Shown here piece after piece: positions 1 to 5,672 of a stretch of 19,939 nucleotides of DNA. Origin of the DNA: CALCCV01 sp964388665 (lineage in GTDB: Bacteria > Bdellovibrionota > Bdellovibrionia > Bdellovibrionales > Bdellovibrionaceae). The translations under genes were made by a program, and so were the position numbers. Location: the NCBI GenBank assembly GCA_964388665.1, contig CAYMBJ010000070.1:1-19939 (forward strand), given 5' to 3'. Below the pieces are notes generated by a model, which saw only the letters and a program-made list of their open reading frames with translations, was not told the DNA's origin and did not search any database. Position 1 is the first letter of the stretch. Every line of letters begins with the position of its first letter.

Positions 1-1
1 A

Positions 2-115
2 ACCGCATCGGGAGGATCACAAGATATTTTTAGTGTGGTTCAGTTCTCGCTTACGTTCAAATCGCAACATTCCATTCTCAGTCTGAGATGTTCTGTGAAC
101 TCCATTCAAATTTAA
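2..115 (+). CDS. possible 3' end of an upstream gene (partial, hypothetical)
   Basis: A reading frame is open from the window edge to a TAA at 113-115, giving 37 residues that begin TASGGSQDIF and end SVNSIQI. The residues alternate hydrophobic and polar like beta strands and include a single Cys in the stretch LSLRCSV, a style also seen at the end of the lipoprotein at 4640-5602. No function can be assigned. The frame is short enough to be open by chance, and another + frame is also open for the first 80 bases, so this call is weak. The 105 bases between its stop and the next start hold an inverted repeat described separately. Confidence 0.35.
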   Translation, partial: TASGGSQDIFSVVQFSLTFKSQHSILSLRCSVNSIQI

Positions 116-166
116 TGCAAAATGGCCTTAGTTTGCGCGAACTTTGCATTCTCTAAAACCAAAACA

Positions 167-190
167 ATGAATAGCTAAAATGCTATTCAT
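167..190. repeat. perfect 9-bp inverted repeat upstream of the secreted repeat protein
   Basis: ATGAATAGC (167-175) and GCTATTCAT (182-190) are exact reverse complements around the 6-base spacer TAAAAT. The element ends 15 bases before the ribosome binding site AAAAAGGAG (206-214) of the gene starting at 221. There is no T tract on either side, so it does not look like a terminator. It could be an operator or a hairpin in the 5' leader; the sequence alone does not decide. No convincing promoter boxes were found around it. Confidence 0.6.
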
Positions 191-220
191 CAACTATCAA
201 ACTCGAAAAAGGAGTAATTT

Positions 221-931
221 ATGAAACTGTCGCAAATCTTGATCCTCGCCCCATTTGTCCTTGGTGCTGCAACAGCCTCTGGCGAAGTGCTCATCGGTAA
301 GGGCAAGGACGCCAAAGCCAGCGCCGACTCTATCGAAATTTCTTTTATCAATCCAAGAGTCTCATTAAAAGAGCGCACGAAAAAAGGCAAAAAGGGAGGC
401 GACTCATTCCGTCCCGTCATATTAAAGGACAAAGGTCACTTTTGCGATCAAGCAGTGGCTTATGAAGCTTCCGTAGCAGATGTGGAGTCTAAAACCGTTA
501 GCAATGGTTCAGTCGCTGAATTTAAGCGCGACAATGGCAAAGAGTACTGGAAAGAGAACAATGTTCACGGGAACGAAGATCAAATCACAAAGATCACTTG
601 CCGTCTTGCCACCAATCGCATTCAGCCGGGTCGCGATTTAACACTCAACGACCATGGAAAAGTTTACTCGCGATATTCAGTTGAGGGCAAACGCATTGTT
701 ATCAGCAATCCGAGAATCAAAACAAAAAAGACTAAGCTAAGCGTGGGAATTGCCGCAAAAAGTGCCGGTGCTCTTTGCAAGCTAATGGGCTTTTCTGATT
801 ACCCGGAGTCAGTTGTCGAGGGTTCAGAGAGTTCAGATCTGATGGTTTCTAGTGACGGGAAAAAGTTTAAGCAGCCGAAGAGCGGCTCCGAGCCATTGGC
901 TTCTATCGAATCTGTAACTTGCAACTACTAA
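221..931 (+). CDS. secreted protein of unknown function with two diverged internal repeats
   Basis: A 236-residue protein with a clear Sec signal peptide: MKLSQ, a hydrophobic core, and an AxA site (A17-T-A19), so cleavage is likely after residue 19. The start is set by a good ribosome binding site, GGAG at 211-214, six bases before the ATG. The mature part contains two related units. Unit 1 (about 38-127) and unit 2 (about 158-234) each open with an I-x-I-S...NPR motif (NPR at 44-46 and 163-165), carry a mid-unit Cys (75 and 186) and close with a hydrophobic residue before TC (C127 and C234). Between these come Lys-rich, low-hydrophobicity segments. The four Cys suggest one disulfide per unit in the periplasm or outside the cell. 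I do not recognise the family. It is monocistronic: a terminator follows and the next genes are convergent. Confidence 0.85.
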   Translation: MKLSQILILAPFVLGAATASGEVLIGKGKDAKASADSIEISFINPRVSLKERTKKGKKGGDSFRPVILKDKGHFCDQAVAYEASVADVESKTVSNGSVAEFKRDNGKEYWKENNVHGNEDQITKITCRLATNRIQPGRDLTLNDHGKVYSRYSVEGKRIVISNPRIKTKKTKLSVGIAAKSAGALCKLMGFSDYPESVVEGSESSDLMVSSDGKKFKQPKSGSEPLASIESVTCNY

Positions 932-980
932 ACAATGGTGAGCGATCTAACCTAAAAGCAACAACAATCTCAAAATCATA

Positions 981-1015
981 CAGAGATCTCACTTTTAGTG
1001 AGGCCTCTGTTTTTT
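981..1015 (+). terminator. intrinsic terminator of the secreted repeat protein gene
   Basis: Inner arms CTCACT (988-993) and AGTGAG (997-1002) enclose a TTT loop. Outer arms CAGAG (981-985) and CTCTG (1005-1009) extend the stem across a 2x2 internal loop. A run of six T follows at 1010-1015. It lies 50 bases after the stop of the + strand gene and before the 3' end of the convergent minus-strand unit. Confidence 0.8.
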
Positions 1016-1054
1016 GCAAATGCTCCTTAATATTTTTGATTTCGTTGCTTCCCC

Positions 1055-1363
1055 TTAGGGGCAAACCGAAGGACTGGCACCCGGTTTTGCAGAGGCGTTT
1101 GTCGACGAGCTCTCCGCCGTAACATCCGGCACATCACGACCGATGGCCTCCATCATTCGACACCACTTTGAAGTGATAATTCCAGGTGACTCGATATCGC
1201 GACCAACCAATTGTTTTGAAAAAGTGATGGCCATAACCACCATGATGATCATCAATAGGACATATTCCACCATGACTTGCCCTGATTGACGCTCCCGAGC
1301 TTGATATCTATGGAAGCCACTTCGCCTGCTAAAGACTCTGAGCACGATCCAGGACACCTTCAT
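1055..1363 (-). CDS. Flp/TadE-type class III prepilin-like protein
   Basis: A 102-residue protein with a basic leader, then G28 followed by QVMVEY and an 18-20 residue hydrophobic helix (about 30-48). G, four residues, then E-Y is the known processing signature of Flp-type (class III) prepilins: the prepilin peptidase cuts after the Gly, and Glu+5 and Tyr+6 follow. The mature part would be about 74 residues, with a soluble, Ser/Ala/Pro-rich C-terminus. The ATG at 1363 is preferred because GGAAG lies six bases upstream; an ATG at 1393 would add ten residues with no better site. The start overlaps the 3' end of the upstream gene by 35 bases, so the two are co-translated. No tad ATPase, secretin or peptidase is in the window, so this is an orphan pseudopilin. 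The family call is firm at motif level; function is unknown. Confidence 0.7.
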   Translation of the reverse strand: MKVSWIVLRVFSRRSGFHRYQARERQSGQVMVEYVLLMIIMVVMAITFSKQLVGRDIESPGIITSKWCRMMEAIGRDVPDVTAESSSTNASAKPGASPSVCP

Positions 1364-1748
1364 GGCTGACTTCCATATCCAATATGTCGGCACGAATCTG
1401 AGAAAGCACCTGAATCATTGTTTCTTCAGTCATGTCCACCGTGGCGACAAGACACAGATCACGATTTTCCCTAATCAAGAGGTAGTTCTCTTCGGGCACA
1501 GGGCAGCCGACGGCCTCTTCAAATGACTCTGCAACAGGATAGATAAATATCAAGACCGAGCCAAGACCAGGCCCACCGGTACTTTGGACTTTTGTTTTTA
1601 AATAGTGAAATTCATTCTTTAGATCTTTTTGCGCAGAAAAGTAAACGCGCAGTGCTTGACCTTCAAAAACTTGAGAAAAATAAATGCGTAATGGTCCATC
1701 AAAGATGGCGCTATTAAAGCTAGAATGAAAAAACTTGTGCCGCTTCAT
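1329..1748 (-). CDS. conserved-looking hypothetical protein cotranscribed with the prepilin
   Basis: A 139-residue soluble protein starting MKRHKFFHSS, with no signal peptide and no membrane segment. It has mixed alpha/beta character: the N-terminal half has strand-like runs (LRIYFSQVF, LRVYFSA), a Gly-rich turn (TGGPGLGSV) is followed by the hydrophobic strand LIFIYPVAE, and the C-terminal 35 residues look helical and acidic. The start is supported by GGGGAG at 1752-1757, three bases upstream of the ATG. I do not recognise the family. Overlap with the Flp-like gene suggests it may assist or regulate that pilin, but this is inference from position only. A palindrome and possible promoter lie 57-85 bases upstream. 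Confidence 0.7.
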   Translation of the reverse strand: MKRHKFFHSSFNSAIFDGPLRIYFSQVFEGQALRVYFSAQKDLKNEFHYLKTKVQSTGGPGLGSVLIFIYPVAESFEEAVGCPVPEENYLLIRENRDLCLVATVDMTEETMIQVLSQIRADILDMEVSHEGVLDRAQSL

Positions 1749-1804
1749 GATCTCCCCAAAACATCAATCTGATGGTCCGCCACTTACCCAACTGCTTCTT
1801 TGCC

Positions 1805-1833
1805 ATAGCATCAGGTGTGAACCTGATTTGCAA
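1805..1833 (-). promoter_or_regulatory. candidate promoter with a palindrome filling its spacer
   Basis: On the minus strand TTGCAA (1828-1833) and TGCTAT (1805-1810) are separated by 17 bases. The spacer almost exactly contains a perfect dyad, ATCAGGT / ACCTGAT with a 4-base centre (1810-1827). A dyad between -35 and -10 boxes is a typical place for a repressor or a MerR-like activator. The boxes match consensus only moderately (4/6 and 3/6). It would drive the two genes at 1748-1055. The rest of the gap 1749-1977 shows no gene; it also carries two copies of AGCGCAGC on the minus strand. Confidence 0.4.
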
Positions 1834-1977
1834 CCTCAGCTTATTGAGATCCGTAATTAGATTTCAAAGAAATTATACATTGCTGCGCTTTTTTCGCTGC
1901 GCTTAATACTGATTATCAATAAATACTCGACCAAAGACTTGAGAATATTAACCGGCCGAAAGTCCACGGGAATGTCG

Positions 1978-3228
1978 TCACACAAGCCTGCGTCCACCGC
2001 GGTAGACTTGTCCAATGGGCAAGTGACCCACAGAATAAAAGAGTTCGCGCCAGTCACTCTCGATCACGACAAAGTCGGCTGCAAAGCCAACAGCAATTTG
2101 ACCTATGGCACTTTGCAGTCCCAAGGCCTTCGCTGCTGCTTGCGTGTATGCATAAATCACTTCCGGCAATGTCATCTTCATTTCAATTCGCGCCAACACT
2201 CCGACCAGCGCCAAATCCTGACTCGGGGCCGTCCCTGGGTTAAAGTCGGTCGCCAAAGCCACCGTCATGCCGAGATCCAACATCTTCCTTGCCGGTGGAT
2301 AGGCACATTTCATATAGAGATCAGCAGTTGGCAAAAGCACAGCGACAGAATCAAAACTCTTCATTTTTAATAGATCCGCATCCGTAACTTGTATCATATG
2401 CTCACAGGAGATCGCGCCATTTTGAAATCCCCAAAGTGATGCCCCCGTTCGCACAATTTGATCAGCATGAATCACCAAATCAAAACCCAATTCTTGGCAC
2501 TCAAAAAGCAAGACCCGAGAGTCATCGAGATCAAAAAAATTCTTATCGACAAAAATATCACATCTTCTTGCCAGCTTCTCCCTGGCAATTTGCGGCAAGA
2601 CTTTGTGAATCATATCTCGCAAATGCGCGGCCTTCTCTTTGTTCTTTGGTATGCTATGCAAACCTAAAAAGGTTGGCACAATTTTTGGCCCTCGTAACTC
2701 CTTTGCAATTCGTAACATCTTCAATTCGCTCTTTTGATCTAGGCCATATCCTGACTTCACTTCGAGTGTAGTCACGCCTTGACGTAAAAACTGCGTCACT
2801 CGCTCTTGCGTTTTTTGCAGTAAAAAAATTTCGGAGCTGGCACGCACGGACGCCACCGTAGAGTGAATCCCACCGCCCCTCCTGTTGATTTCAAGATAAC
2901 TAAGGCCTGCATTTCGCCATTCAAACTCCTCTGCACGACTCCCGGCAAAGATGCTGTGGGTGTGACACTCAACGAAGCCTGGCAAAAGCGTTCGACCAGC
3001 CAAATCAATTTCTTTTACCTCTATTTTAATCATTTTAGACTTTGGTTGCGAGGCCACTATCTGCGCTATCCGCTTTGAATTTATTTTTTGCCGCGGACCT
3101 CGCCACAGAATCTTGTCGTTGCCAACCAAAAGAGCCTGGGCCTTTTGCAACTCGCATTGAATTTTACCTGATGGTCTTTGCTTGGTTGTATCGAGAATAT
3201 TTAGATTTTTAAACAACTTCAATCGCAT
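1978..3228 (-). CDS. hutI: imidazolonepropionase (histidine degradation)
   Basis: A 416-residue cytoplasmic metal-dependent amidohydrolase that opens 4-imidazolone-5-propanoate to N-formimidoyl-L-glutamate, the third step of histidine breakdown. Seen in order: the metal-binding HTH (H89, H91) followed by FAGSRAEEFEWR; the Gly-rich RRGGGIHSTV (117-126); VKSGYGLD (157-164); CDIFVD (223-228); the metal His in IHADQ (H254); CEHM (H277); and ATDFNPGT with the catalytic/metal Asp D328. Length matches the family (about 400-420). The frame is open 43 codons further upstream, but that part crosses the hsp20 terminator and is unlike HutI N-termini; ATG at 3228 is preferred and sits just after a good promoter. 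No hutH, hutU or hutG is in the window, so it is an orphan here. Confidence 0.93.
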   Translation of the reverse strand: MRLKLFKNLNILDTTKQRPSGKIQCELQKAQALLVGNDKILWRGPRQKINSKRIAQIVASQPKSKMIKIEVKEIDLAGRTLLPGFVECHTHSIFAGSRAEEFEWRNAGLSYLEINRRGGGIHSTVASVRASSEIFLLQKTQERVTQFLRQGVTTLEVKSGYGLDQKSELKMLRIAKELRGPKIVPTFLGLHSIPKNKEKAAHLRDMIHKVLPQIAREKLARRCDIFVDKNFFDLDDSRVLLFECQELGFDLVIHADQIVRTGASLWGFQNGAISCEHMIQVTDADLLKMKSFDSVAVLLPTADLYMKCAYPPARKMLDLGMTVALATDFNPGTAPSQDLALVGVLARIEMKMTLPEVIYAYTQAAAKALGLQSAIGQIAVGFAADFVVIESDWRELFYSVGHLPIGQVYRGGRRLV

Positions 3229-3234
3229 TCCCTG

Positions 3235-3262
3235 ATCATATCGAGCACTCACTGCTTGTCCA
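3235..3262 (-). promoter_or_regulatory. hutI promoter, probably giving a leaderless mRNA
   Basis: On the minus strand TGGACA (3257-3262) and TATGAT (3235-3240) are separated by 16 bases; each box matches the sigma-70 consensus at five of six positions. Only six bases (CAGGGA) lie between the -10 box and the hutI ATG at 3228, so the usual start site, about seven bases downstream, falls on the A of the ATG. A separate ribosome binding site could not fit on such a transcript. The upstream hsp20 terminator ends readthrough, so hutI needs its own promoter. Confidence 0.55.
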
Positions 3263-3296
3263 CCACAAAGTCCCGAAAGTTTACCCACAATCTGAT

Positions 3297-3329
3297 AAAA
3301 AAAAAAGGCCCCGCCTTCGCTGGGGCCTT
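3297..3329 (-). terminator. strong intrinsic terminator of hsp20
   Basis: Read on the minus strand, AAGGCCCC and GGGGCCTT pair over eight bases, with two more G-C pairs inside closing on a GAAG tetraloop. A run of ten T follows (the A tract at 3297-3306 on the + strand). It lies about 40 bases after the hsp20 stop and about 70 bases before the hutI start, so it separates the two transcription units. Confidence 0.93.
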
Positions 3330-3368
3330 GACCGGAATTTGCGCTAAAGTCAATCAACAGTTAAGAAC

Positions 3369-3956
3369 TCAATGGCGATCGCCGCTTTCAGACTTCTTTG
3401 ACTTAGACTCTTTCGCGACTTCCTTTTCTGAACTGCTTTCTAATTTTTCGCTTTCAGAGGCTCCGAACCATCTGTCCAAAAACCCAGAGTGTCCAGATTT
3501 AATTTTGATCATGGTGCTTTCTTTTGCTTTCTGCTTTGGCAATACCACCTGAAGAACACCGTCTTCAAAGCTCGCCTCGATGGCCTCTTGCTTGATCTCC
3601 TTGGGCAGAGTCACTGCTCTTGAGAACTCGCCGTACTGTCTCTCAAAATATTGACCCTCACCTCGCGTCTCTCTCGCTCTAGAACCCGAGATAACAAGTG
3701 TGTCATCGTCCACGCGCAAGTTAACATCGGCCTGTTTGACACCGGGCAGATCTACTGAAATGAGATACGCATTGTCCCTTTCGCTTATGTCCATCTGTGG
3801 ACTGAATCGACTCATTTGTCTGGGCGAGGCAGTCTCCGGATAGGTTCTTCTGATTTTAGATACGTCACGTGTGAAGTCTTCAAAGACTTCATCGAGCAGA
3901 TCCCAAGCGCCCACCCGAGGCTGAAGATCAGCATTTCTAAAAATTAGATTTCTCAT
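3369..3956 (-). CDS. Hsp20 / alpha-crystallin family small heat-shock protein
   Basis: A 195-residue ATP-independent holdase that binds unfolding proteins as oligomers in the cytoplasm. The alpha-crystallin domain spans about 55-143: it starts MDISERDNAYLI, has the VDLPGV turn, and ends with the family signature EDGVLQVVLPK (131-141). The I-x-I motif used for oligomer contacts is IKI at 150-152. A 43-residue tail (153-195), rich in Ser, Lys and Glu and ending SESGDRH, follows; most bacterial homologues (about 140-160 residues) stop soon after the I-x-I. The start is fixed by AGGAGG at 3962-3967, five bases before the ATG; an in-frame ATG at 4037 lacks such a site and would sit close to the predicted promoter. 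It is monocistronic, with its own terminator. Confidence 0.93.
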   Translation of the reverse strand: MRNLIFRNADLQPRVGAWDLLDEVFEDFTRDVSKIRRTYPETASPRQMSRFSPQMDISERDNAYLISVDLPGVKQADVNLRVDDDTLVISGSRARETRGEGQYFERQYGEFSRAVTLPKEIKQEAIEASFEDGVLQVVLPKQKAKESTMIKIKSGHSGFLDRWFGASESEKLESSSEKEVAKESKSKKSESGDRH

Positions 3957-3976
3957 ATCATCCTCCTTAGTTAAAC

Positions 3977-3994
3977 GGGTTTTACATTTGACCC
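3977..3994. repeat. 18-bp dyad in the hsp20 leader related to the suc-region dyads
   Basis: GGGTTTTACATTTGACCC has GGGT and ACCC as inverted arms. It shares 14 of 18 positions with the element at 14130-14147, including a run of nine bases at its end. It lies in the hsp20 5' leader, 20 bases upstream of the ATG. It could be an operator or leader hairpin; the match may also be chance. Confidence 0.35.
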
Positions 3995-4043
3995 TAAACT
4001 TTTTTCTTTTCTTTGAAAGGCCATCAGGCCCCTTCAATACACA

Positions 4044-4071
4044 AGCTGGGACCTAATTTTGTGATGTCAAG
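4044..4071 (-). promoter_or_regulatory. heat-shock (RpoH-like) promoter candidate for hsp20
   Basis: On the minus strand CTTGACA (4065-4071) and TCCCAGCT (4044-4051) are separated by 13 bases. The known sigma-32 pattern is CTTGAAA, 11-16 bases, CCCCATNT; here six of seven bases match in the first box and five of seven fixed bases in the second. The predicted 5' leader is about 80 bases. The match fits the heat-shock product downstream, but whether this organism's RpoH uses this pattern is not known from the window. Confidence 0.4.
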
Positions 4072-4080
4072 CTGGACAGA

Positions 4081-4098
4081 CTGAGAATTTTCTCTCAG
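4081..4098. repeat. 6-bp inverted repeat in the hsp20 / secreted protein divergent gap
   Basis: CTGAGA (4081-4086) and TCTCAG (4093-4098) flank ATTTTC. The element lies just upstream of the candidate hsp20 promoter and 49 bases before the divergent + strand gene at 4147. It is a possible operator; it has no T tract and is too short to be a convincing terminator. Confidence 0.35.
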
Positions 4099-4146
4099 AA
4101 TCAATAAGTATTGAAAAAAATCTATAGACTATGGAAGGTTTAAGAA

Positions 4147-4572
4147 ATGGCAATATTCCTTTTCACGTGGCTAATGAGTTTTACGCAACAAGCCCTGGCC
4201 ATTGTGCCAGGTGTCTATATGGGCACCACCGTATCGCAAACTAAATGCAAGCTAGAAATCACTGCTCAAGGCTTTGAGGGCAATATCAAGAGTCCCTTAA
4301 CAGAGTATTTTACTGCCATTTTGGGAAACCAAAGCTTTCAACTGCAACGCGAGAGATTTATGGAACCTCAATTGGCGATGTTTTCTTTAAACAGCCTCAA
4401 GTGGGTCGGGGCATATGGAGTCCCCGATGGCGGCCGCGCACTTGTTTTGTACTTGTCCGACGATCAACAAGAAATCAATGAGTATCAGCTGATTTCTCAT
4501 CAGTTTAGAGATAACTTTCGAACCTACTACAAATGCGAAGGTCTGAAGCTGCAGCAAAAACCACTGCAGTGA
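4147..4572 (+). CDS. small secreted protein of unknown function
   Basis: A 141-residue protein. The first 18 residues are hydrophobic and end in ALA, a good signal peptidase I site, giving a mature protein beginning IVPGVYMGTT. The n-region has no Lys or Arg, which is unusual, yet an in-frame TAA at 4141-4143 rules out an earlier start; GGAAGG at 4133-4138 serves as ribosome binding site. The mature part has alternating strand-like segments and two Cys (34 and 130) that could form a disulfide joining the ends of a small beta domain. I do not recognise a family. It is divergent from hsp20 and convergent with the lipoprotein gene, so it is probably transcribed alone. Confidence 0.75.
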   Translation: MAIFLFTWLMSFTQQALAIVPGVYMGTTVSQTKCKLEITAQGFEGNIKSPLTEYFTAILGNQSFQLQRERFMEPQLAMFSLNSLKWVGAYGVPDGGRALVLYLSDDQQEINEYQLISHQFRDNFRTYYKCEGLKLQQKPLQ

Positions 4573-4622
4573 CGACCACTGTTTCGATGTTACTGACCAG
4601 GCTATTCGCTTTGTCAATATCT

Positions 4623-4648
4623 GCGAGAAAGCCTAACGGCTATTTCGC
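4623..4648 (-). terminator. weak hairpin over the lipoprotein stop codon
   Basis: On the minus strand GCGAAATAGCC and GGCTTTCTCGC pair around GTTA with two mismatches. The stem includes the TAG stop of the lipoprotein gene. No T run follows, so termination would not be by the standard mechanism. It sits in the 67-base convergent gap between this gene and the secreted protein ending at 4572, where a second small stem (CAGTG/CACTG, 4567-4581) is present on the + strand. Confidence 0.3.
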
Positions 4649-5602
4649 AATCTGCACAGTCACCTTCATTTTGATGTCAGAGTGCTCGCAGTCATAGTCG
4701 TCGTTATCACCAAACGAAATGAACCGCAGTTGTAAGTCGCTGCGATTGGACTCTTTTCTCAGAGCAAAAACCTTTTGTATCAATTCGTTCTTAAATTTGA
4801 GAATTATTTCGCCCTTGGTATCGGTTTGTGGCCATGAACACTCAGCAAGACCAGACTCCATACCTAAGCAAAATATCCCCTCTTCTGAGGTGAGCCAAGG
4901 TTTGCCCATGATTTTGCTCCAGTCAAATTCAACACCAAAAACACCGCGTGGCAAAACCTTGTCAAAACGATACGAATAAGCGACTGGTGTATTGTCGATG
5001 GCAAATAGAAAGTGATCATCGTACACAAATTTATTATTGCTGGTTTGGACAGCCACCTGGAATCCACAAAGAGTTCCATTCTGAGGAAGCGGTACTTTTT
5101 GCAATTGATCAACTCTCGCCATAAAGAAGCGGTCATTGCGTGGACCATTTCCGGGAAGAGCAAACGGATTCTCAATATTGGGATTCGGGAAGTCCAAGTC
5201 ATAAGTGAGATTCTGGACATTGCCAGCAGCACACTTTTGCTCAACAACATTTAAGGTATTTGTAAAATCAGCAAGATTCTGATTCGTTGGACCGCCAGAG
5301 TTGACAACATTGATTGCGGGGCCGGATGAAGATGAACCTGATCCGCCCAACGCGCCACTTCCTGCGCTGCCACTTCCTATTCCGCTGCCAGTACCAGCGC
5401 CAGCCGACCCTCCGCTTCCACTGCCGCCATCATCTAGAGTCCCTGCTGAATTGGCTGAAGGTGAACCGCTGCCGCTGCTATCAGGACCACTCAGGCTATT
5501 GACCGGATCAGCGGCACTTTTATCTTCGACACTGATGCGCGAACAACCAAACCCGAGAGTCACGCTCATGACCATCAAATAGAAAAGTTGAATAGGTCTC
5601 AT
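4640..5602 (-). CDS. lipoprotein with a long Gly/Ser linker and a Cys-containing C-terminal domain
   Basis: A 320-residue protein with a lipoprotein-type signal: MRPIQLFYLM, a hydrophobic core, then TLGFGC with Cys20 as the lipidation site (an imperfect lipobox, Gly at -3 and Phe at -2). Residues about 38-96 are almost only Gly, Ser and Ala with a few Pro and Asp: a flexible tether. Residues about 105-320 form a domain with strand-like segments and five Cys (124, 179, 245, 255, 305), ending MKVTVQIAK. AGGGGG at 5609-5614 gives the ribosome binding site. The design suggests an outer-membrane-anchored domain held away from the surface. I do not recognise the domain; sugar or peptide binding is possible but not shown. 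It lies 70 bases after the carboxypeptidase gene, possibly in one transcript. Confidence 0.8.
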   Translation of the reverse strand: MRPIQLFYLMVMSVTLGFGCSRISVEDKSAADPVNSLSGPDSSGSGSPSANSAGTLDDGGSGSGGSAGAGTGSGIGSGSAGSGALGGSGSSSSGPAINVVNSGGPTNQNLADFTNTLNVVEQKCAAGNVQNLTYDLDFPNPNIENPFALPGNGPRNDRFFMARVDQLQKVPLPQNGTLCGFQVAVQTSNNKFVYDDHFLFAIDNTPVAYSYRFDKVLPRGVFGVEFDWSKIMGKPWLTSEEGIFCLGMESGLAECSWPQTDTKGEIILKFKNELIQKVFALRKESNRSDLQLRFISFGDNDDYDCEHSDIKMKVTVQIAK

Positions 5603-5672
5603 TTGGGACCCCCTATCCTCAAGTTAACATAAGCTATGCTGGACTTATAGAGAGGGTCTCAATTTGTGACGG

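Noticed and set aside
1857..2057. 66-codon minus-strand frame over the hutI 3' end
   Set aside because: It overlaps the conserved end of hutI in another frame and has no ribosome binding site or domain features.
3229..3357. N-terminally extended HutI starting at 3357
   Set aside because: The extra 43 codons span the hsp20 terminator and the hutI promoter, and do not resemble HutI N-termini.
3957..4036. RNA thermometer in the hsp20 leader
   Set aside because: Two modest stems can be drawn, but neither pairs clearly with the AGGAGG site, so a ROSE or fourU element could not be supported.
3957..4037. N-terminally extended Hsp20 starting at 4037
   Set aside because: The extension is basic and low in complexity, covers the leader and perfect ribosome binding site of the 3956 start, and lies at the predicted transcription start.
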